NCBI GenBank assembly: GCA_020431545.1 | Contig: JAGQIB010000328.1 | Span: forward strand, 1-8,026 | Source: Gemmatimonadota bacterium | Lineage (GTDB): Bacteria; ARS69 | Direction: 5' to 3' | Length of the DNA: 8,026 nt | Shown here: one piece after another, positions 1-5,689 of the stretch | How positions within the stretch are numbered: position 1 is the first letter of the stretch | Layout of the letters: each line of letters starts with the position of its first letter | Position numbers and translations under genes: made by a program | The notes under the pieces: model-generated | The model's database searches: none | What the model saw: only the letters and a program-made list of their open reading frames with translations | What the model was told of the DNA's origin: nothing

Positions 1-2
1 AG

Positions 3-1319
3 CGAGCGCCCGCGCGCGACCCCGCCGTCGTCCGGGCGCTGGAGGAAGCGTCGAGCCGGATCGCATCCGGTCGTCCCGAGGACCAGCTCGCCGCGGCCGA
101 GACGTTGCGCGGGATTCTCGCGTCCGATCGGTTGCCCGAGGAGATCGAGCAGGACGCCCGGTTCGGCCTCGCCCGGGCCGAGCTGTTCACCGGGCGGCGC
201 TGGGCCGCGATCTGGCAGTTCACCTGGCTCGTCCACGAGCACCCGGATCACGCGGGCGCGCTCTCCGCGCTCGGGCTGCTCGCGTACGAGGACGGCCGCT
301 GGGAGGACGTGCTCGCACCGCTCGCGAGTCTCGCCCGGCAGCGGGCGCTGACCCGGGACGAGCTCGTGGCCTTCGCCGACGCGTCGCGTCGCCGCAACCG
401 CTTCGAGCTCGCGGACAGCCTGTTCACGGTGCAGCTCGAGCACGAGCCCCAGGACGCGATGTCGTACCGCGCGCGCGGCACGCTGCGACGGCGCGTCGGG
501 GATCTCGCCGGCGCGATCTCCGACTTCGAGCGCGCGGTGGAGTTCGCGCCGCGCGACCTCTTCTCCTGGGTCGGCCTCGCCGACGCGCAGTCGGCGGCGG
601 GCGAGACGGCGGCTCGGCGCGTCACGCTCGACTACCTCGCGGCCGGGGAGTTCGATCCCGCCGCGCCCGCGGACTCCGCGCGGGCCGACGTTCTCCGCGC
701 CCGGGCCGCGCTCGACGCCGGCTCGCTCGACGAGGCCCGGACGCTCGCGGACCGGGCCGTCGCCTGCGACTCCACGAGTCTCGACGCGCTCCAGCTGCTC
801 GTGCGGATCGAGCGCGCGCGCGGGAACCGGGACGCCGCGCGCCGCGCCGCCGAGACGCACCGTCGCCGCCTGGCCGAGATCGAGAATGCCTCCGGCGCGC
901 TCGCGGTGAAGAAATTCGTGCAGGCCGCGATCGCGCTCGAGGCGGCGGACTCCACCGCCGCGCTGTCCGAGCTCGCCGACGCGATCCGCGAGGATCCCGA
1001 GTTCCCGTACGCGTACGCGCTGTTCGCGCCGCTCGCGCGCGAGCTCGGGCGGAGCACCGACGCGCGCGCCGCGTTCACGCGTCTCCGCGAGATGAGCGGC
1101 GGTCACGTGCCGGGCCCGATCTTCCTCGCCGCCGCGTACGACCTGCGGGAGCGGGGCGTACCGGCGGTCGCGGCGTCGCTGTTCGACTTCGCGGCCGGCC
1201 GCCTGCCGGGAGACGAGGAGCCGATCTGCTTCGCGGCGATCTCGCGTCTCGAGGCCGGCGACGTGGACGGCGCCGTTGCGACGGCGGCGCCGCTGACGGC
1301 CGCGCGGACCGCCCCGTGA
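3..1319 (+). CDS. TPR-repeat protein, 5'-truncated by the window edge
   Basis: Tetratricopeptide-repeat protein, probably a protein-protein interaction scaffold; its exact function is not recognised. The frame is open from the first complete codon at position 3. The earliest in-frame start-like codon is a TTG at 105 with no ribosome binding site, and the 34 codons before it encode the same kind of alanine/arginine-rich helical sequence. The true start is therefore taken to lie outside the window. The visible ~438 residues are almost entirely helical, with repeated 34-residue units. The clearest runs from about nt 456 to 560 (SYRARGTLRRRVGDLAGAIS, then DFERAVEFAPRD). Others are degenerate, for example ADVLRARAALDAGSLDEA. 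No membrane segment is visible in this part. The stop codon overlaps the GTG start of the sigma factor gene, so the two are probably translated together. TPR identity is firm; a role in controlling the sigma factor is inference from context only. Confidence 0.85.
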   Translation, partial: RAPARDPAVVRALEEASSRIASGRPEDQLAAAETLRGILASDRLPEEIEQDARFGLARAELFTGRRWAAIWQFTWLVHEHPDHAGALSALGLLAYEDGRWEDVLAPLASLARQRALTRDELVAFADASRRRNRFELADSLFTVQLEHEPQDAMSYRARGTLRRRVGDLAGAISDFERAVEFAPRDLFSWVGLADAQSAAGETAARRVTLDYLAAGEFDPAAPADSARADVLRARAALDAGSLDEARTLADRAVACDSTSLDALQLLVRIERARGNRDAARRAAETHRRRLAEIENASGALAVKKFVQAAIALEAADSTAALSELADAIREDPEFPYAYALFAPLARELGRSTDARAAFTRLREMSGGHVPGPIFLAAAYDLRERGVPAVAASLFDFAAGRLPGDEEPICFAAISRLEAGDVDGAVATAAPLTAARTAP

Positions 1320-1939
1320 CCCCGACCGCGGTGCCCGAGGTCCCCTCCGGACCGGAGCCCGAGGACGATCGCGTCTACGTCCGTCGCGCGCTCGACGGGG
1401 ACGAGCGCGCCTTCGCCGTGCTGGTGCGGCGGCACGAGCGGGGCATCTACAACGTCGCGTGGCGCATGGTGCGGGACCGCGAGCTCGCGCGGGATCTCAC
1501 GCAGGAGGTCTTCGTACGGGTGTACCGCTCGCTCGGGAAGTACGACCCGACGTACCCGTTCGTGAGCTGGCTCTACCGGGTCGCGTCCAACCTGTGCATC
1601 GACTGGATCCGCAAGAAGAAGCTGCGCACCGTGTCTCTGGACGCGCCGATCGGCGGCGAGGAGGACACCGGCACCCGCGACGTGGAGGATCCCGCCCAGG
1701 ATCCGGCGCGTGACCTGGAGCAGGCCGAGCGGGTCCGCATTCTCGAGGAGGCTCTCGCCAAGCTGCCGGAGTCCCACCGCCTCGTCCTCCTGCTCCGTCA
1801 TCAGCGGGATCTCTCGTACGACGAGATCGCGACGTCGCTGGACATCCCGCTGGGCACCGTGAAGGCCCGGATCCACCGGGCGCGGGAGGCGTTCCGGAAG
1901 ATCCTGGTCCAGGACTACGGACGGGAGGATCTGGAGTGA
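1316..1939 (+). CDS. ECF-type RNA polymerase sigma factor (sigma-70 family)
   Basis: Extracytoplasmic-function sigma factor of 207 residues, a normal size for the family. It directs RNA polymerase to a dedicated promoter set. Region 2 covers about residues 28-102: DERAFAVLVRRHERGIYNVA, then the core-binding segment DLTQEVFVRVYRSL at 60-73, then FVSWLYRVASNLCIDWIRKK for -10 recognition. An acidic linker (about 103-140) follows. Region 4 spans about 142-195, with the helix-turn-helix LSYDEIATSLDIPLGTVKAR at 166-185. The start is GTG at 1316, which shares GTGA with the stop of the TPR gene. It has no clear ribosome binding site of its own, so translation is probably coupled. A second in-frame GTG at 1331 is possible but also lacks a binding site. 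A membrane protein resembling an anti-sigma factor follows 160 bp downstream. The ECF subgroup cannot be assigned by eye. Confidence 0.96.
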   Translation: MTPTAVPEVPSGPEPEDDRVYVRRALDGDERAFAVLVRRHERGIYNVAWRMVRDRELARDLTQEVFVRVYRSLGKYDPTYPFVSWLYRVASNLCIDWIRKKKLRTVSLDAPIGGEEDTGTRDVEDPAQDPARDLEQAERVRILEEALAKLPESHRLVLLLRHQRDLSYDEIATSLDIPLGTVKARIHRAREAFRKILVQDYGREDLE

Positions 1940-1966
1940 GCGGCCGCCGTACGCCTCGCCCGGGGA

Positions 1967-1995
1967 GTGGCGAATGGGGGATTTTGGTCTACTGT
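1967..1995 (+). promoter_or_regulatory. possible weak promoter upstream of the anti-sigma-like gene
   Basis: The 160-bp gap after the sigma gene has one AT-richer patch, around 1981-1995. TACTGT at 1990-1995 matches three of six -10 positions, including A2 and T6. The -35 region about 16 bp upstream (TGGCGA, 1968-1973) is poor. Nothing else in the gap stands out apart from two scattered ACCGGT copies. The anti-sigma-like gene may equally be transcribed by read-through from the sigma gene. Confidence 0.2.
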
Positions 1996-2099
1996 AGCGG
2001 TCCGTCGCCTCCCGGACCGGTGGCGCGAACGGGGACGCAACCTCGAGCGCGCGAATCCGTACACCGGTTCAGGGCGGGGAAGCCGTCGGGAGAACGACC

Positions 2100-2714
2100 A
2101 TGAGAACGCGACGACCGATCGAAGAAAAACTGGTGGATCTGGCGGAGGGGCGGCTGAAGCCGGCCGAGCGGGATTCCGTGGCCGAGCGGGCGGCCGGCGA
2201 TGCGCGGCTGGCGCGGGAGCTCGCGGTCCAGCTCGAGCTGCAGCGGATCCTCTCCGAGTCCCTGGACGTCGCGCCTCCGGCGGGCCTCACGACCGACGTG
2301 CTGCGGGCGATCCACCAGGATCGGGCCCGGCGCGCGCGGGCGTTCCGCCTGCCGAACTGGTTCGAACAGACCCTGGTGCTGGCCGGCGCGGGCGGCCTCG
2401 CGTCGCTCGTGGCGATCGTGGGTCGGTCCCCGCAGGCGGCCCCGGGCGCGCTGCTCGGCGATCTCGCGGTGGGCACCGGCGAGGTCGCGGATCTGTTCAC
2501 GCGAGGGATCGTCCTCGCCGCGGACTCGGCCACTCGCTTCGAATGGGTTCCGGGCGTCGTGCAGACGCTGACCCGGGCCGGCTGGACGGCCTTCGGACCT
2601 TCCGCCGAGCACCTCGTCATCGGGACCCTGGGTTTGACAGTCATCGGGATCGCCGCTTTCGCGTTTCGGCGCGGGCGTCGGGGAGGGCTTCGCCATGCGT
2701 CGCTGTTCGCCTAG
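2100..2714 (+). CDS. putative cysteine-free membrane anti-sigma factor
   Basis: Probable membrane-anchored anti-sigma factor of 204 residues that would hold the upstream ECF sigma factor inactive. The N-terminal ~60 residues follow the pattern of the zf-HC2/anti-sigma domain: LVDLAEGRLKPAERDSVAER matches the usual 'L..YLDGELSPEER..VE.HL' layout. However, the HxxxCxxC zinc ligands are missing, and the position normally filled by CPEC reads GDARLAREL. There are no cysteines at all. Two hydrophobic segments follow, at about 90-107 (TLVLAGAGGLASLVAIVG) and 172-191 (VIGTLGLTVIGIAAFAF), with an ~65-residue loop between them and a basic tail (RRGRRGG). This suggests both termini lie in the cytoplasm. 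The ATG at 2100 has a well-placed GGGAG (2088-2092) seven bases upstream. The 3' end overlaps the next gene by 20 bp. The anti-sigma call rests on position after a sigma gene and on the N-terminal pattern. Confidence 0.7.
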   Translation: MRTRRPIEEKLVDLAEGRLKPAERDSVAERAAGDARLARELAVQLELQRILSESLDVAPPAGLTTDVLRAIHQDRARRARAFRLPNWFEQTLVLAGAGGLASLVAIVGRSPQAAPGALLGDLAVGTGEVADLFTRGIVLAADSATRFEWVPGVVQTLTRAGWTAFGPSAEHLVIGTLGLTVIGIAAFAFRRGRRGGLRHASLFA

Positions 2715-3885
2715 TTCCGGACGGTTCGCACTCGTCGCGACGATCGCGGCGCTCGCGTGCGCGGCGCCGGCGGCACGAGCCCAGACGGATACGCTGTCGA
2801 CGGATCTGCTCGAGGACCTCGATCGCCAGATGGAGGCGGTGAAGGACTCCTCCGAGGATCTCTGGCAGGAGTACCAGAAGTATCGTCCGGAGGCGGACGA
2901 CGAAGACACCCAGACCACGGGCGAGCGGGTCGAGATCGGCAACGACACCACGATCGCCGCGGGCGAGACCGTGAGCGGCGACGCCGTGGCGATCGGCGGG
3001 ACCGTGCACGTCTACGGGAAGGTCGAGGGAGACGCGGTGGCCGTCGGCGGCAGCGTGGTGCTGCACGAGGGCGCGGAGGTCGACGGCGACGCGGTCGCGA
3101 TCGGCGGACGTGTCCGCACGAACGGGGACGCGAAGGTCCACGGCCAGAAGGTCTCCGTGAACATTCCGCTGCCGTTCGGCTGGATGCACGTGGATCGCGA
3201 CGGCGACGACATCACGTTGCGTCCGTCGCGCGGCGTGCAGTTCGTGGTGCGTCTGCTCCTGCTCGGTCTCGGGCTGTTCCTCACGTGGCTCCTGCACCTG
3301 CTGATGGAACGTCGACTCGATGCGACCAGCCGTCGCGTGGAAGGCGAGCCGGGCCAGAGCTTCCTGGTAGGCATCCTCGGATTGCTCGGCCTGCCGATCG
3401 CGTTCGTGCTCGTGTCGATCCTGCTCGCGATCACGGTGGTGGGCATCGTGGCGATCCCGTTCGTGTTCCTGTTCGGGATCGGCCTCGGCTGGGCGGGTTT
3501 CGCCGCCTCGTGTCTCGCGGTCGGCCGCCGGGTGACGTCGATGCGCGCGGGCGAGGGGCTCGCCACCTCGGGCGGCTCGAGCCGCCAGCTCGTGCTCGGA
3601 TTCGTGACGATCTCGGCGTTCGGCATCCTCACGCTGGTCCTGCACCTCGTGGGGCCGGCGATGGGGCCGGTCACGCTGTTCACCGGCATCGTGCACAAGT
3701 TCGTGGTGCTGTTCGCGTCCACGCTCGGCTTCGGCGCCTTGCTGCTGAGCCGGCTCGGAACGCAGCTCCCGGGCGGCGCGCCCGCGTACGTGCCGAATCG
3801 GCCGTGGGAGACCGCCACGCCGCCGACCCTGCCGCCGCCTCCGCCCCCGGCGCCGCCCGCGCCGCCGACCGGCCCGGTCGAGTAG
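2695..3885 (+). CDS. exported membrane protein with bactofilin-like repeats and proline-rich tail
   Basis: Protein of 396 residues, probably in the cell envelope; no function is established from sequence. Residues 1-29 look like a cleavable signal peptide: basic start, hydrophobic core and an ARA site before Q30. Residues ~30-85 are acidic and helical. Residues ~88-150 carry three near-identical GDAV(A)(I/V)GG units, at 95-102, 112-119 and 131-138, spaced 17-19 residues apart. This is the short-repeat pattern of bactofilin/polymer-forming beta-solenoids. A short extended linker leads to a multi-pass membrane domain: 181-203, ~223-278 (two or three helices) and ~299-352 (two helices). The C-terminus (about 374-396) is proline-rich and ends in PPAPPTGPVE. 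The ATG at 2695 has GGGAGG (2681-2686) eight bases upstream and lies inside the end of the previous gene, so the two are probably coupled. The repeats should lie on the periplasmic side, unlike cytoplasmic bactofilins. The position suggests a partner or target of the sigma/anti-sigma pair. Confidence 0.8.
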   Translation: MRRCSPSSGRFALVATIAALACAAPAARAQTDTLSTDLLEDLDRQMEAVKDSSEDLWQEYQKYRPEADDEDTQTTGERVEIGNDTTIAAGETVSGDAVAIGGTVHVYGKVEGDAVAVGGSVVLHEGAEVDGDAVAIGGRVRTNGDAKVHGQKVSVNIPLPFGWMHVDRDGDDITLRPSRGVQFVVRLLLLGLGLFLTWLLHLLMERRLDATSRRVEGEPGQSFLVGILGLLGLPIAFVLVSILLAITVVGIVAIPFVFLFGIGLGWAGFAASCLAVGRRVTSMRAGEGLATSGGSSRQLVLGFVTISAFGILTLVLHLVGPAMGPVTLFTGIVHKFVVLFASTLGFGALLLSRLGTQLPGGAPAYVPNRPWETATPPTLPPPPPPAPPAPPTGPVE

Positions 3886-3900
3886 CGGCGGACAGAGCGA

Positions 3901-3943
3901 ACGCGAGTTCGGGAGGGGGGCCCTGCGGCCTCCCTCCTCGCGT
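3901..3943 (+). terminator. GC-rich hairpin, possible terminator without a T-tract
   Basis: A long inverted repeat starts 15 bp after the stop codon at 3885. The inner stem pairs 3913-3922 with 3927-3936 around a CTGC loop, with one G-U pair. ACGCGAG (3901-3907) can also pair with CTCGCGT (3937-3943), leaving a 5-nt bulge. Only TCTT follows, so it is not a textbook intrinsic terminator, but its position and strength fit the end of the first transcription unit. Confidence 0.5.
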
Positions 3944-3944
3944 C

Positions 3945-3973
3945 TTGACCATCGCGCGGGTCCTTCCCAAGAT
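3945..3973 (+). promoter_or_regulatory. putative sigma-70 type promoter for the Omp85 gene
   Basis: TTGACC (3945-3950) matches five of six -35 positions. Exactly 17 bp further is CAAGAT (3968-3973), a -10 match at A2, A5 and T6. It lies directly after the hairpin and 33 bp before the ATG at 4007, so the Omp85 gene may be its own transcription unit. The prediction is from consensus only. Confidence 0.4.
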
Positions 3974-4006
3974 CAGAATTCCCGCCGCCCGTCCGATGGG
4001 GAGGAC

Positions 4007-5323
4007 ATGCGGAAGACCGAGCGCCAACTGCTGTTCACGATCTGCGTCGTCTGCGCTGCGCTGGGGGTGGGCGTGCGACGCGTGTCGGCGATGGAGCGCC
4101 TGCACTACCAGGACTATCCCGCGCTCGACGGTCTCGTCGTGCGGCAGGTCCTCGTCCTCGGGAACACGAACACGCGCGAGATCGTGTTCCGGCGCGAGAT
4201 GCGGCTGACGGAAGGCGTACCGTTCTCGTCCGAGGCGCTGTGGCGCGACTGGGAACGCCTGGTGGACCTCGGGCTGTTCGCGCACCTCGAGGTCGATGCC
4301 GTGCCGTCCGAGGGCGGCGTGCTCGTGGTGGTGTCCGCGTATGAGCGACCCCGGTGGCTCGCGGCCCCGATCCTCGACTACGACTTCGATACGAAGGAAG
4401 TCCGCTACGGGTACGCGGTGCGCGTGCGCAACGCGCAGGGGCTGAACCGCACGATCCGCCACCGGGCGACGGCCGGCGACAAGAACCGCGCGACGTTCAC
4501 CTACAGCACGCCGTGGCTCGGCGATCGCCGCCAGGAGCTCGCGGTGGGATTGAATCTCGAGCTTCCGCGCCGCGAGGAGACGGACCTGCTCTCGAACCGG
4601 CTCCTCGTGGGTAGCACGTGGTACGTCGGCGACTACCGGGAGCTGCGGCAGGGAATCACGGGTTACACCGGCCTCGAGCGACTCACGCGCAGCGAGCGCA
4701 GCGAGGACGGCTCGGTGAACCAGCTGAGCCCGGTGCTGGGCGCCCGCTGGTCGCGCGACTCGCGGAACGTCCGGATCGATCCGTCGCGCGGGAGCTTGCT
4801 GCAGTTCGGGACCGAGTACGATGTGGGGCTGCTCGAGGATGGACTTCAGTACGTGCGGACGAGCGCGGACGCGCGGGCCTTCCGGCGGATCGGGGTGTTC
4901 GTGCTCGCCGGGCGGATGTCCGCGGTGGGCACCAAGGGTCACATCCCCGAGTACCGCCAGCTCTCGGTCGGCGGAAACGGAACCATCCGCGGTCGCGAGT
5001 CCGAGGTCGACCAGGGCAACAGCATCGCGTTCGCGTCGGCGGAGCTCCGGTTCCCGATCCTGCCGCAGGTGCGGTTCTCGATCCCGGTGCCCGGCGTGCT
5101 GCGGCGCATCTCGAACGTCGACCTCCGGGTCGACGGGGCGGTGTTCGTGGACACGGGAACCGCGTGGGAAGACCGGCACGACATCGGGGCGACGCGGTTC
5201 CACACCGGCGCGGGCTTCGGGTTGCGGATCTTCCTGCCCGTCCTCGAACTGGCCCGATTCGAACTCGCGTTCGACCCGGACGGAAACCCCACCGTCTATT
5301 TCCGCGAGGGGAACCAGATCTGA
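4007..5323 (+). CDS. Omp85/BamA-TamA family outer-membrane protein, single POTRA
   Basis: Outer-membrane beta-barrel protein of the Omp85 superfamily, 438 residues. Residues 1-28 look like a signal peptide ending VSA. Residues ~43-115 form one POTRA domain: VVRQVLVLGNTNTREIVFRR, then a helix around LWRDWERLVDLGLFAHLEVD and a closing strand VLVVVSAYERP. The rest (~118-438) alternates polar and hydrophobic residues as expected of barrel strands. It includes the conserved late-barrel motif at IRGR (327-330), followed by NSIAFASAELRFPI, the usual 'RG..(F/Y) ... E.R.P' signature. BamA has five POTRAs and TamA three, so this is a short form and should not be called bamA or tamA. The terminal residue is isoleucine, not the usual aromatic. 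ATG 4007 is preceded by GGGGAGG (3998-4004) only 2 nt away, which is close, but the signal peptide supports this start. Protein or lipid insertion into the outer membrane is likely; the substrate is unknown. Confidence 0.9.
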   Translation: MRKTERQLLFTICVVCAALGVGVRRVSAMERLHYQDYPALDGLVVRQVLVLGNTNTREIVFRREMRLTEGVPFSSEALWRDWERLVDLGLFAHLEVDAVPSEGGVLVVVSAYERPRWLAAPILDYDFDTKEVRYGYAVRVRNAQGLNRTIRHRATAGDKNRATFTYSTPWLGDRRQELAVGLNLELPRREETDLLSNRLLVGSTWYVGDYRELRQGITGYTGLERLTRSERSEDGSVNQLSPVLGARWSRDSRNVRIDPSRGSLLQFGTEYDVGLLEDGLQYVRTSADARAFRRIGVFVLAGRMSAVGTKGHIPEYRQLSVGGNGTIRGRESEVDQGNSIAFASAELRFPILPQVRFSIPVPGVLRRISNVDLRVDGAVFVDTGTAWEDRHDIGATRFHTGAGFGLRIFLPVLELARFELAFDPDGNPTVYFREGNQI

Positions 5324-5525
5324 TCGGCGCGGGGATCCCGCTGGCCGCTCCCCTCGCGGCGGAAGTCCTCGGACTCGCGCCCACCGCGGCGCCGAACGCC
5401 GGCGATACTCATCTTGATCAGGGTGAGACTTGTCCGGTCCCGACTGAGCGCCGGCGATCTTTCCGGAAACGCGATCCCGCTCGGCGCGCGGGGCGATTCG
5501 GCGGAGTGAGCACCGGGCTTCGCCC
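5324..5525 (+). other. non-coding gap with two small hairpins and short repeats
   Basis: No supported gene is seen in this 200-bp stretch. Just after the Omp85 stop there are two adjacent hairpins: GCGGG-GAT-CCCGC (5329-5341) and GCCGC-TCCCCTC-GCGGC (5344-5360). They could help end transcription but have no T-tract. Further on, the 10-mer CGCCGGCGAT occurs twice (5397-5406 and 5449-5458), and TTTCCGGAAA (5460-5469) is a perfect palindrome. The region ends at the -35 box of the nqr promoter. Confidence 0.4.
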
Positions 5526-5555
5526 TTGACAGGGGCGGGGTCCGCGCGACACCTT
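5526..5555 (+). promoter_or_regulatory. putative nqr operon promoter
   Basis: TTGACA (5526-5531) is a perfect -35 consensus. The best-spaced -10 candidate, CACCTT (5550-5555, 18-bp spacer), keeps only A2 and T6. The weak -10 could mean activator dependence or a lineage-specific consensus. Transcription from here would start close to 5562, next to or within the palindromic operator at 5567-5586. Confidence 0.5.
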
Positions 5556-5566
5556 ACCCGCATTCG

Positions 5567-5586
5567 TTTGTGACTTGATTCACAAA
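5567..5586 (+). promoter_or_regulatory. Rex- or CRP-type operator upstream of nqrA
   Basis: Perfect 7-bp inverted repeat TTTGTGA-N6-TCACAAA in an AT-rich island within very GC-rich DNA. The inner 18 bp fit the Rex operator TTGTGAA-N4-TTCACAA with one mismatch (C for A at position 7). They also contain the CRP/FNR-family core TGTGA-N6-TCACA. The flanking TT/AA agree better with Rex. The site overlaps or closely follows the expected transcription start, where a bound repressor would block initiation. The downstream genes encode an NADH-oxidising respiratory enzyme, a logical target for Rex, which senses NADH/NAD+. No regulator gene is in the window, so the identity of the protein is inference. 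Confidence 0.65.
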
Positions 5587-5590
5587 TAGC

Positions 5591-5641
5591 CGGCGCTCCC
5601 CGACTGCTGGGGCCAGCCTCCGTTCGATCCGCGGAGCGCCG
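5591..5641 (+). other. predicted stem-loop in the nqr leader
   Basis: CGGCGCTCC (5591-5599) pairs perfectly with GGAGCGCCG (5633-5641) as a 9-bp stem. Within the 33-nt loop a smaller hairpin, GCTG-GGGC-CAGC (5606-5617), can form. It starts four bases after the operator and ends 36 bases before the Shine-Dalgarno of nqrA. No T-tract follows. It could stabilise the mRNA or act post-transcriptionally, but it matches no riboswitch known to me. Confidence 0.4.
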
Positions 5642-5677
5642 AGGTGCTCCGTTTGCCTGGCCGGGACCGGGCAGACG

Positions 5678-5685
5678 GGAGAGGG
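5678..5685 (+). promoter_or_regulatory. ribosome binding site of nqrA
   Basis: GGAGAGGG lies four bases before ATG 5690 (GGAG itself is eight bases away). This fixes the nqrA start and gives a leader of roughly 125 nt from the predicted transcription start. Confidence 0.75.
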
Positions 5686-5689
5686 ATCG

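Noticed and set aside
1967..2842. Alternative + frame over the anti-sigma-like gene
   Set aside because: It gives Gly/Arg-rich low-complexity sequence with no membrane segments, whereas the frame at 2100 has a good Shine-Dalgarno and a recognisable layout.
2757..4208. Long alternative + frame through the bactofilin-like gene and into the Omp85 gene
   Set aside because: Its product is low-complexity Arg/Gly/Asp sequence. The competing frames have a signal peptide, repeats, membrane helices and well-placed ribosome binding sites.
5414..5509. Short frame from TTG/GTG (5414 or 5423) encoding about 30 residues
   Set aside because: No ribosome binding site, no ATG and no recognisable sequence. 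It ends just before the nqr promoter.
5591..5642. tRNA-like appearance: a 7-bp acceptor-like stem with a TTCGATC T-loop-like segment beside it
   Set aside because: Only about 51 nt long, with no D-arm, no proper anticodon loop (A instead of U at position 33) and an imperfect T-stem. It is better read as a leader stem-loop.
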